Shown here in pieces: positions 57,695 to 64,000 of a DNA stretch of 64,000 nt. A program made the position numbers and the translations under genes. Origin of the DNA: Planomicrobium sp. Y74 (GTDB lineage Bacteria; Bacillota; Bacilli; Bacillales_A; Planococcaceae); the NCBI RefSeq assembly GCF_003668635.1, contig NZ_RCWH01000001.1, forward strand, positions 124,001 to 188,000, given 5' to 3'. The notes beneath the pieces were generated by a model. The model ran no database searches. It was not told the DNA's origin and worked only from the letters and a program-made list of their open reading frames with translations. The number at the start of each line of letters is the position of its first letter. Position 1 is the stretch's first letter.

Positions 57695-57801
57695 AGCGCC
57701 CGTTAAGCTCTGAAAGGCTTAAGACGGAACAGCGGCGCGGTCTTGACCGCAGAGCTGGGCTGGCTTATGACCCGAAGAGCTGGGCCGCTGAAGTCTGGAC
57801 A
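57695..57801. repeat. Palindromic repeat unit G (type I)
   Basis: Arms AGCG/CGCT, AGCTCT/AGAGCT, GG/CC, TTAAG/CTTAt, AGC/GCT and inner GCGG/CCGC. Ends AAGTCTGGACA. Placed 16 bases after the lexA stop, between lexA and the terminator at 57858. Confidence 0.85.
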
Positions 57802-57857
57802 AAGCCCCCATTTAAAACTTACTCAAACTTTAAAGTGTTTAACATTTATCGACCAAC

Positions 57858-57893
57858 AAAAAAGAGCCAAGGCATTTGCCTCGGCTCTTTTTT
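57858..57893. terminator. Bidirectional terminator between lexA and the methyltransferase
   Basis: AAAAAAGAGCC..GGCA and TGCC..GGCTCTTTTTT pair with one mismatch; tracts of A and T flank it, so it works both ways. Confidence 0.9.
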
Positions 57894-57919
57894 ATTTATT
57901 TCGCTGCATTCTTTCACCT

Positions 57920-58666
57920 TTACTCGAAATCAGCAGTTTTTGTACAAGAAAAGACAAGAATAACTGGAATCCTTTTGCGTCGTTCAAATTCCTCTTCTTC
58001 AGCAAAGTTGGCTTTTACTGGTTCCCCTTCTTTTAATGCTTCAATATGGAAACCTGCCGCTGTTAATGCCGTGAAGTAATGCTCAATCGTGCGGTGGTAC
58101 TTGACTACCGTTTTTCCTATCCAAGGTTCCTTACGCACGCCCTTATTAAAATAATCATCAACAAGCCAATCCCCTTTTCTTTCTCCCCCTTTTTTACTTT
58201 TGAATGCAGCTGTCGTTAATGGATGCTGCACACTGAAGATAAATTTCGCATCTTTTTTCATTGATTTGCGGACTAATCGGAAGATTTTATCCAAGTCTTC
58301 TATATAATGCAGAGACATCCTTGAAAGGACTGTATCGTATGTATCTGGCGGATAGTCAAAGTCTTCCATAGCGGAATGGATAATGGCGGCTTCTGGTTCT
58401 TCAAGGGCTTTACTGGCAAGACTGAACATTGCTGCCGAGCCTTCCACGCCTGTATATCTTTTTACACCTTTGGACAGAAGCTCTTGTCCATACCTGCCAT
58501 CACCGCATCCCAGATCCAGTATATAGGTCGAATCCACTTCGCCAAGCAAATCGTTGACTATTGGTCCTTCGATAGCATTGTTCGGACTGTCCGGCCTTGA
58601 TCGCCTTTTCAGATAACTTTCTAGAAAATCCTGTTCATCGTATGCAAGCGAACCTTTAAATTCCAT
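57920..58666 (-). CDS. Class I SAM-dependent methyltransferase
   Basis: 248 residues with motif I DLGCGDGRYG near 52, VEGSAAM, and a DTVLSRMSLHYIEDL motif. The fold is that of a small-molecule methyltransferase; the substrate cannot be inferred from the neighbours. Convergent with lexA and not known as an SOS gene. Confidence 0.85.
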   Translation of the reverse strand: MEFKGSLAYDEQDFLESYLKRRSRPDSPNNAIEGPIVNDLLGEVDSTYILDLGCGDGRYGQELLSKGVKRYTGVEGSAAMFSLASKALEEPEAAIIHSAMEDFDYPPDTYDTVLSRMSLHYIEDLDKIFRLVRKSMKKDAKFIFSVQHPLTTAAFKSKKGGERKGDWLVDDYFNKGVRKEPWIGKTVVKYHRTIEHYFTALTAAGFHIEALKEGEPVKANFAEEEEFERRKRIPVILVFSCTKTADFE

Positions 58667-58747
58667 CCCTTTTCCACTCCCAAATAATATTATATGGATA
58701 ACCCTTTTTCAGTAAAAAAATTTTGTTCATCAAAATATAAAAGCCGT

Positions 58748-58776
58748 AAAAAAACGCCGCAAGTGCGGCGTTTTTA
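58748..58776 (-). terminator. Terminator after the 64-residue gene
   Basis: AACGCCGCA and TGCGGCGTT form a perfect stem with a two-base loop; the minus strand follows with seven T. Confidence 0.9.
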
Positions 58777-58786
58777 GAGCAGTCAA

Positions 58787-58981
58787 CTACATTTCCGAGA
58801 CGATGATATATTTAACCAAATTGATTGTAATCCGGTAGACATTATTATCCTCTGCATCCCGAAATTCATAAGTGCCATTTGTCGGTATACTGCTTAATGC
58901 AGAATCCTTGCTGGTTGCCTTAACATAATGGGTTAATGTGTTGCCTTGATCAAAATAGAAGTCGATTTGAAAATTTTTCAT
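58787..58981 (-). CDS. Small hypothetical protein, 64 residues
   Basis: No family recognised. The ATG is preceded by GAGGAGG and the gene is followed by a clear terminator, both signs of a real gene. The sequence alternates hydrophobic and polar residues (NFQIDFYFDQG, YEFRDAEDNNVYRITINL), suggesting a small beta-sheet protein that stays in the cytoplasm. It stands alone between two other small or unrelated genes. Confidence 0.7.
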   Translation of the reverse strand: MKNFQIDFYFDQGNTLTHYVKATSKDSALSSIPTNGTYEFRDAEDNNVYRITINLVKYIIVSEM

Positions 58982-59080
58982 AATACTGCCTCCTCGTCTG
59001 CTGATTCCATCACTCTACTATAGTTTAGCACAAGTATCCCGATGAACCGAATTCCGTCAGTAGCCGTTCCTTCAATGGAA

Positions 59081-59124
59081 GAAACCCCTGGGCTGTCCTC
59101 TGTTTCAGACAGCTTCGGGGTTTC
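59081..59124 (-). terminator. Terminator after the 66-residue gene
   Basis: GAAACCCC and GGGGTTTC enclose an inner GCTGTC/GACAGC stem. The minus-strand T tract is short (TTTCTTCC), so strength is uncertain. Confidence 0.65.
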
Positions 59125-59137
59125 TGCAAATTACGTA

Positions 59138-59338
59138 TTAAAAAAGTGAATCGGTTTTCCTTTGCATTTCGACCCACCACTCAATATGAGCGCGGTCAAA
59201 TACAATCATATTGCCATAAGGCTTACTATGAGGGATTTTTCTAGCCAATAAAAATTCATTTATCTGCTGTTCTGACAATGGATATCCCACTGAATTCAAA
59301 TAAACGAGCAGATTTTCTATTCCTTGAATTTTGCCCAT
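59138..59338 (-). CDS. Small excisionase-like DNA-binding protein
   Basis: 66 residues. The pattern LSEQQINEFLLARKIPHSKP followed by FDRAHIEWWVEM resembles the MerR-like winged helix of excisionase (Xis/AlpA) proteins. GGGAGGTGA precedes the ATG. No integrase or prophage gene is nearby, so it may be a resident regulator or a remnant. The family assignment is tentative. Confidence 0.6.
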   Translation of the reverse strand: MGKIQGIENLLVYLNSVGYPLSEQQINEFLLARKIPHSKPYGNMIVFDRAHIEWWVEMQRKTDSLF

Positions 59339-59615
59339 TTAATCACCTCCCACAAAATCCTCCTTGTTTGCAAAGAAGATTCAGTACGAGTTATTAAACT
59401 TTATTGGCATATAGCATTATACCCACGTATTACAAATTTCTAACCTGATTTTTAAAAATAATTTATTTACATAATATCTACCTTCTAAGAGTAAGGAGTA
59501 ATAAGATAGCATTTTTAACCAAAATATGGTACAATGTTGATATCAACAACTTTAGTTTATGGATTCCTAGAGACTTTTCTTAGTCACTTTCCATATAAGG
59601 AAAGGGGCATACAAT

Positions 59616-59852
59616 TTGTCAATTGACTATATTCGAAAATCACTTGAAACCATGCGCTATTTTGAGAAAACGTCTATTTCAGAAACATTCAGCAGTGGAG
59701 GAACAGATGCTTATACAGTACGTTATATACATGATAACCTCCAGTTCGAGGTGCAATCCTCTGTAAGCGAAGAAATAATATTGTTCAATTCCGTGGAAGC
59801 TGCTTCAGAGTGGATCCACCTAAAAACAGATTCTCCTGTCATGCAAAATTAA
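59616..59852 (+). CDS. Small hypothetical protein, 78 residues
   Basis: No family recognised. Translation begins at TTG (59616) after AAGGGG with eight-base spacing, and a strong terminator follows. The protein is acidic with two likely beta stretches (AYTVRYIHDNLQFEVQ) and a C-terminal helix (SVEAASEWIHL). It is the only plus-strand gene in the 57.9-64.0 kb stretch. Confidence 0.65.
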   Translation: MSIDYIRKSLETMRYFEKTSISETFSSGGTDAYTVRYIHDNLQFEVQSSVSEEIILFNSVEAASEWIHLKTDSPVMQN

Positions 59853-59866
59853 CAGAATATAATATA

Positions 59867-59896
59867 AGCCTGGCATCTTCGTGCCAGGCTTTTTGT
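59867..59896 (+). terminator. Terminator after the 78-residue gene
   Basis: AGCCTGGCA and TGCCAGGCT form a nine-base perfect stem around TCTTCG, followed by TTTTTG on the plus strand. Confidence 0.9.
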
Positions 59897-59922
59897 ATGG
59901 CTTTTTTCACACCTTGAAAGCA

Positions 59923-60123
59923 TCATTTCACTTCAAGTTCATGGTAGTCCAGCTTCTTTTGAATACCGCAGTTTTTGCAAATAAAAATAGCGGATAATAA
60001 ACCCTCATCATCTTTCTCTTTGCATAATAGATCAAAGTCTTCCATGCCACATGATGTACAGGCATTCTCTGCATCATCGCCTTTGTTGAAGGCAGTTTTA
60101 AATTCTCTCCAGTTTTCAAACAC
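59923..60123 (-). CDS. Small zinc-ribbon protein, 66 residues
   Basis: Two CXXC pairs (CTSCG near 22-26 and CKNCG near 48-52) suggest a zinc ribbon. A GTG start (60123) follows a run of G at reasonable spacing. N-terminal FENWREFKTAFNKGDDA is probably helical. It lies downstream of the RsbR-like gene in reading order of the minus strand. Function unknown; DNA, RNA or protein binding are all possible. Confidence 0.65.
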   Translation of the reverse strand: MFENWREFKTAFNKGDDAENACTSCGMEDFDLLCKEKDDEGLLSAIFICKNCGIQKKLDYHELEVK

Positions 60124-60183
60124 CTGGTTATCCCCCCTATGGTACGCTAATACACAATATCCATTGTCATTATAAAAGCTACC

Positions 60184-61005
60184 TTACTTTAAAGCTTGAG
60201 GCAAAGTACTGTACACCTGAATGTCTTTAAAGTCGATTCCCAGTTCTACAGCTGTTTTCGCAATGACCGGGCTGATGCCTGATAATGCCGTTTCAACCCC
60301 GATCAGTTTCAAGCCGCTGATCATTTGGAATATCTGGTTTGCAACCATCGTATCGATAGCGGGCACCCCGGAGATATCAACAAATAATTTGGTAATCGAA
60401 TAGTTTGTAGCCTGTGCCATCGCATTTTCAAACATCGCCTCAGAACGTGATGAATTGATTTCCCCAACCAACGGAAGCAGTGCTGTATTTTTCGAAAGGC
60501 GAATGACCGGCGCACTAATCTGATTCATTAGAGCTTCTTGCTCTCTCCATCGCTTGCTTGCCGCTTCCGTGCTTTTTACAGTATATTCCTGAATAATTTT
60601 ACTTATCACTTCTACAATTGCTTTGTTCCAAACAGCAACCTGTTCATGTTTGACTGTGTCTTTATTTTCAACAGCAAATTTGCCGACTAAATCAAGATAT
60701 TGTATCTGTGTGCGGAAAAATTCTTCTATAACAGATGGAAGCGGCGTATCAAGATGCGCATTGTCATTTGTCACTTCAGCAATCCACTCGTCAAATTCCA
60801 CCATAAAATCCTCCTGCTCCTTTTCGAACATGGAGCAAAAGTGTATATGGAAGCCGTGATTCTGCTCTTTCAACTTCTTAACTTCCTGGGGATCCGTTGT
60901 ACCATAAACCCCTTCTTTGCTTTTATCAAGAGTCTTGTACCATTCTTCAGTCAGTTCATCAGTCCTGCTGCAAAGATATTGATGCAAATCTTCGTTTATA
61001 AGCAT
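60184..61005 (-). CDS. RsbR-like stressosome protein with STAS domain
   Basis: 273 residues: an N-terminal all-helical sensor-like domain (1-150) and a C-terminal STAS domain (about 160-273). By alignment with RsbRA from memory, the T205 site is T219 (DTMVAN) and the T171 site is S185 (EINSSRS). AAGGAG precedes the ATG. No rsbS, rsbT or sigB lies in the window, so its partners are elsewhere. Confidence 0.85.
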   Translation of the reverse strand: MLINEDLHQYLCSRTDELTEEWYKTLDKSKEGVYGTTDPQEVKKLKEQNHGFHIHFCSMFEKEQEDFMVEFDEWIAEVTNDNAHLDTPLPSVIEEFFRTQIQYLDLVGKFAVENKDTVKHEQVAVWNKAIVEVISKIIQEYTVKSTEAASKRWREQEALMNQISAPVIRLSKNTALLPLVGEINSSRSEAMFENAMAQATNYSITKLFVDISGVPAIDTMVANQIFQMISGLKLIGVETALSGISPVIAKTAVELGIDFKDIQVYSTLPQALK

Positions 61006-61215
61006 GTCCTTACTCCTTTATACGGTGTCATTTCAATTTTTTAAGGAGCGAGACACGGAAAGTACCCCCGATTCTCCTTATAAGATAAGATACAATATTC
61101 CAATAAAAATAGCATTAAGATTTCTTCAGGCTTTAATCATAGCGAATTGACATCCTCCAGTTACTGCTTGTACACATACAGCATCTGCACCTAAAGTTGC
61201 TATACCCCGCCAGGG

Positions 61216-61255
61216 CAAAAAGAAACCGCTGAAGCAAATTGCTTCAGCGGTTTCT
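61216..61255 (-). terminator. glnA terminator
   Basis: A perfect stem of about 16 bases (AGAAACCGCTGAAGC with GCTTCAGCGGTTTCT) with a short loop and then TTTTTG on the minus strand. Confidence 0.93.
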
Positions 61256-61261
61256 ACTATA

Positions 61262-62596
61262 TTAATACATCTTCAAGTATTGCTCGCGTTCCCATGGGTG
61301 TACAGTAGTTCTGAACATATCCCATTCAATTTCCTTCGCTTCAACGAAGTTTTTAACGATATGTTCTCCCAAAGATTTTACCATTACTTCATCAGATTGC
61401 AGTTCTTGCAATGCTGCATACAAAGTGCCTGGTAAATCTTCGATACCTACAGCCTGGCGCTCTTTTTTGTTCATCGCATAGATGTTACGGTCAACTGGTT
61501 TTGGTGGAGTCAATTTACGTTTGATCCCATCAAGTCCTGCACCAAGCAGAACAGCCATTGCAAGGTAAGGATTAGCAGCAGGGTCGACAGATCTTACTTC
61601 AACACGAGTCGAAAGGCCGCGTGAAGCTGGAATACGGATAAGAGGGCTGCGGTTCTGACCCGACCATGCTACGTAGCAAGGTGCTTCATATCCAGGCACC
61701 AAACGTTTATAAGAGTTCACTGTTGGATTCGTTACAGCGGTGAAACCTTGTGCGTGCTCAAGGATTCCTGCCATGAATTGGAATGCTGTTTCACTCAGCT
61801 TCATGTCCCCGTCTTCATCAAGGAAAGCATTTTCTTTGCCGTTGAAGAGAGAAACATTCATGTGCATACCTGAACCATTGACACCGAATAACGGTTTCGG
61901 CATGAATGTAGCATGGAGACCGTGTTTTCTTGCAATCGTTTTAACAACCAGTTTAAATGTCTGGATATCGTCACATGCCTTGATGGCATCAGCGTATTTA
62001 AAGTCGATCTCGTGCTGGCCAGGTGCAACTTCGTGGTGGGAAGCTTCAATTTCAAAGCCCATTTCCTCAAGCTCCAAAACGATGTCCCGACGGCAGTTTT
62101 CACCAAGGTCCATAGGAGCAAGGTCAAAGTACCCGCCGTGGTCATTCAATTCAAGGGAAGGCTCTCCTCTTTCATCAAGTTTGAACAGGAAAAATTCCGG
62201 CTCCGGCCCAAGATTGAAATGAGTGAATCCAAGTTCTTCCATCTCTTTTAAGATACGTTTAAGATTAGTTCGTGGATCTCCTGCAAATGGAGTTCCGTCA
62301 GCATTATAAATATCACAGATCAGACGCGCTACTTTTCCTTTACCTGTAATCCACGGGAATACCACCCATGTATCAAGATCCGGGAAGAGATACATATCCG
62401 ATTCTTCGATTCGTACAAATCCGTCAATTGAAGATCCGTCGAACATCATTTTATTGTCCAGCGCTTTTTCAAGCTGGGAAGTTGGAATTTCTACGTTTTT
62501 AATAACTCCTAGAATATCGGTGAATTGAAGGCGGATAAAGTTTACATCCTCTTCTTTTACTAACCTTTGAATGTCTTCTTTTGAATACTTGCCCAT
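61262..62596 (-). CDS. glnA: Glutamine synthetase, type I
   Basis: Makes glutamine from glutamate, ammonia and ATP, and in Bacillus, when feedback-inhibited, holds GlnR active. 444 residues is the GSI-alpha size, without the adenylylation loop of the beta type. Seen are DGSSIDGF near 53, the [11 protein letters not shown]/ammonia region near 240, and NRSPLIRIP near 315. It is 40 bases after glnR, in the classic glnRA operon. Confidence 0.97.
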   Translation of the reverse strand: MGKYSKEDIQRLVKEEDVNFIRLQFTDILGVIKNVEIPTSQLEKALDNKMMFDGSSIDGFVRIEESDMYLFPDLDTWVVFPWITGKGKVARLICDIYNADGTPFAGDPRTNLKRILKEMEELGFTHFNLGPEPEFFLFKLDERGEPSLELNDHGGYFDLAPMDLGENCRRDIVLELEEMGFEIEASHHEVAPGQHEIDFKYADAIKACDDIQTFKLVVKTIARKHGLHATFMPKPLFGVNGSGMHMNVSLFNGKENAFLDEDGDMKLSETAFQFMAGILEHAQGFTAVTNPTVNSYKRLVPGYEAPCYVAWSGQNRSPLIRIPASRGLSTRVEVRSVDPAANPYLAMAVLLGAGLDGIKRKLTPPKPVDRNIYAMNKKERQAVGIEDLPGTLYAALQELQSDEVMVKSLGEHIVKNFVEAKEIEWDMFRTTVHPWEREQYLKMY

Positions 62597-62635
62597 GCTC
62601 TTTTCACTCTCCTATAAGTTTTATAAAACCCAATC

Positions 62636-63019
62636 CTAATGATAGAACCGGGATAGATCACCTTGTCTGAGTCCATGTCTGTCATGCAGTTTCCCAGTCA
62701 TCATTTCTTCACGGAAAATTCTCCGCAGTTCATCATCACTGAGATTTTTCGGTTCAGCCATAACGTTCTTTGGCTGATTTTTCAGTTCAAACATTTTCTT
62801 GATGCCTGCAATGTTTAGCCCTTGATCCAGGAAGTCTTTAATTTCGAAGAGGACGTCGACATCATTCAGCGAAAACATGCGCTTATTGCCATCTGTCCGG
62901 GCTGGGCTGATCAATCCGTGTTCTTCGTAGTAGCGGATTTGACGAGCGGTTAAATCTGTCAGCTGCATTACTATGCTGATCGGCAAAATCGGCATAGTAC
63001 GTCGGACGCGATTCGTCAT
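62636..63019 (-). CDS. glnR: Nitrogen regulator GlnR (MerR family)
   Basis: Represses glnRA and other nitrogen genes under nitrogen excess. 127 residues: MerR helix-turn-helix with DLTARQIRYYEEHGLI (about 20-35) and a C-terminal region that interacts with glutamine synthetase. The ATG at 63019 is preferred over GTG 63028 because AGGGTG lies six bases upstream and the family start MTNRVRRTMP fits. Confidence 0.95.
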   Translation of the reverse strand: MTNRVRRTMPILPISIVMQLTDLTARQIRYYEEHGLISPARTDGNKRMFSLNDVDVLFEIKDFLDQGLNIAGIKKMFELKNQPKNVMAEPKNLSDDELRRIFREEMMTGKLHDRHGLRQGDLSRFYH

Positions 63020-63052
63020 ATTGTTCACCCTTTAACTAGTATTTCATTTATA

Positions 63053-63103
63053 AGTATAATACATGTGAGGTTACCTGTCAACATTATGTAATAAAACCTT
63101 ACA
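63053..63103 (-). promoter_or_regulatory. glnRA promoter with two GlnR operators
   Basis: The minus strand has TTGACA (63076-63081), 17 bases and TATACT (63053-63058). One GlnR site, TGTAA-N7-TTACA (63087-63103), fits TGTNAN7TNACA exactly and lies upstream. A second (63063-63079), TGACA-N7-TCACA, has one mismatch and overlaps the -35. This two-site layout is that of B. subtilis glnRA. Confidence 0.9.
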
Positions 63104-63115
63104 TAAGTATTCCGC

Positions 63116-64000
63116 TTAGAGTAATTGTTTCTTTTTTAAGTATTCAACTGCATTTACAACGGCAATCTTAACATGCTCATATGTTAAGCCCCCTTGGATA
63201 AATGCTGTATATGGAGGGCGGATAGGACCGTCAGCTGTTAATTCTATACTGGATCCCTGGACAAAAGTGCCGGCTGCCATAATCACATCATCTTCATAGC
63301 CTGGCATATAAGCGGCTTCCGGAAGGAACTGTGCGTTTACAGGTGAGTTTGCCTGGATTGTCCGGCAAAATGCAATCATTTGATCGGCCGTATCAAAAGA
63401 AACGGACTGAATCAGATCTGTTCGTTTGTCAGCATAATGCGGAGATGTTATCATCCCCGATTCTTCAAGGAGTGCCGCTGTAAAAATGGCTCCTTTCAAC
63501 GCTTGAGAAACGATATGCGGGGCCATGAAAAATCCCTGATACATATCCGGCAAGGTATTAAGCGATGCTCCTGCCTCTCCACCTATACCCGGAGAAGTCA
63601 TTCGGTAAGCGCATTTTTCCACTAAATCCTTGCGCCCGGCTATATAACCCCCGATTTTCGCCAATCCGCCTCCTGGATTTTTAATAAGGGAACCCGCAAT
63701 CAAATCCGCTCCAGCTTCGACAGGTTCCCGGTCCTCCACAAATTCTCCGTAGCAGTTATCCACGAAAATGATTACTTCATCTTTAATTTTTCGGACCTTT
63801 TCTATCATTTCTTCAATTTCATCTACCGTAAATGAAGGCCGTGTATCGTATCCTCTCGACCGCTGAATGGCAACTACTTTCGTCTTGTCGGTAATCGCTT
63901 TTCCGATGTTTTCCCAGTCAGGCTTATTATTATCGGCGAGATCGATGTGGCGATAGCTGATTCCGAAGTCACGTAGCGACCCCGTATCCTTTTCTCCACC
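63116..64000 (-). CDS. ynbB: YnbB-like PLP-dependent lyase, partial
   Basis: Member of the methionine gamma-lyase/aluminium-resistance family with PLP fold. The frame is open from the stop at 63116 to the window edge at 64000, so the 5' part is missing. PLP lysine is in GSLIKNPGGG; IQRSRGYDTRPSF, VVEKCAYRMTSPGIGG and DNCYGEFVEDREP are family blocks. It ends just before the glnR operators; in B. subtilis ynbB is also directly upstream of glnR. Substrate is not known. Confidence 0.88.
   Translation of the reverse strand, partial: GGEKDTGSLRDFGISYRHIDLADNNKPDWENIGKAITDKTKVVAIQRSRGYDTRPSFTVDEIEEMIEKVRKIKDEVIIFVDNCYGEFVEDREPVEAGADLIAGSLIKNPGGGLAKIGGYIAGRKDLVEKCAYRMTSPGIGGEAGASLNTLPDMYQGFFMAPHIVSQALKGAIFTAALLEESGMITSPHYADKRTDLIQSVSFDTADQMIAFCRTIQANSPVNAQFLPEAAYMPGYEDDVIMAAGTFVQGSSIELTADGPIRPPYTAFIQGGLTYEHVKIAVVNAVEYLKKKQLL

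Noticed and set aside
59138-59338. Prophage remnant based on the excisionase-like gene
   Set aside because: No integrase, attachment-site repeat or phage gene lies nearby, and the resemblance is weak.

Overview
The window comes from a low-to-moderate-GC Gram-positive bacterium of the Bacillales, most likely a non-sporulating member of the Planococcaceae such as Planococcus or a relative. This rests on gene content and order remembered from Bacillus subtilis and on protein sequences. No database search was run. Most genes lie on the minus strand and form ordinary housekeeping operons.

Layout, left to right. 1-5136: aromatic amino acid operon aroC-aroB-aroH-tyrA-aroA. 5544-9476: folE-mtrB-hepS-menG-hepT-ndk (folate, TRAP, menaquinone). 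10181-17688: hup, yphF, yphE, der-gpsA, fni, rpsA-like S1 gene, plsC, cmk. 18063-25997: prsW, ansA, ypdA, a phosphoesterase, a CBS-ACT protein, a LysM protein, recQ, ypbB, fer. 26094-35316: FMN riboswitch with ribU, sigX-rsiX, resABCDE (cytochrome c maturation and redox signalling). 35405-38434: rluB, scpB, scpA, ypuF, ribT. 39235-46417: lysA with a coupled 34-residue membrane peptide, pdp, deoB, xerD, fur, nudF, yqkF. 46713-52762: a MurE-family ligase, guaC, yqkK, thiolase, HMG-CoA lyase, a hydrolase. 53180-57678: yneF, tkt, ynzC, yneB, yneA, lexA. 57920-61005: a methyltransferase, four small unknown genes and an RsbR-like STAS protein. 61262-64000: glnA, glnR, and a partial ynbB.

Regulation can be read directly at several points: an FMN riboswitch plus attenuator before ribU, a perfect PerR-type box before fur, four LexA boxes between yneA and lexA, two GlnR operators on a consensus promoter before glnRA, and an ECF-type promoter at the resE stop codon that should drive sigX.

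Two genome-scale themes stand out. First, sporulation genes that sit among these neighbours in B. subtilis (spoVA/spoIIA, dacB-spmAB, spoIVA, sirA, sleB-ypeB) are absent, often with flanking genes closed to within tens of bases. The trp operon is likewise absent from the aro cluster although its regulator TRAP (mtrB) is kept. Second, seven transcription-unit boundaries carry a modular palindromic repeat family that I do not recognise under any name. Its stems change between copies while staying complementary, one module has an arbitrary stem beside an invariant flank, and one copy is inserted inside another. This is the best candidate in the window for an undescribed element.
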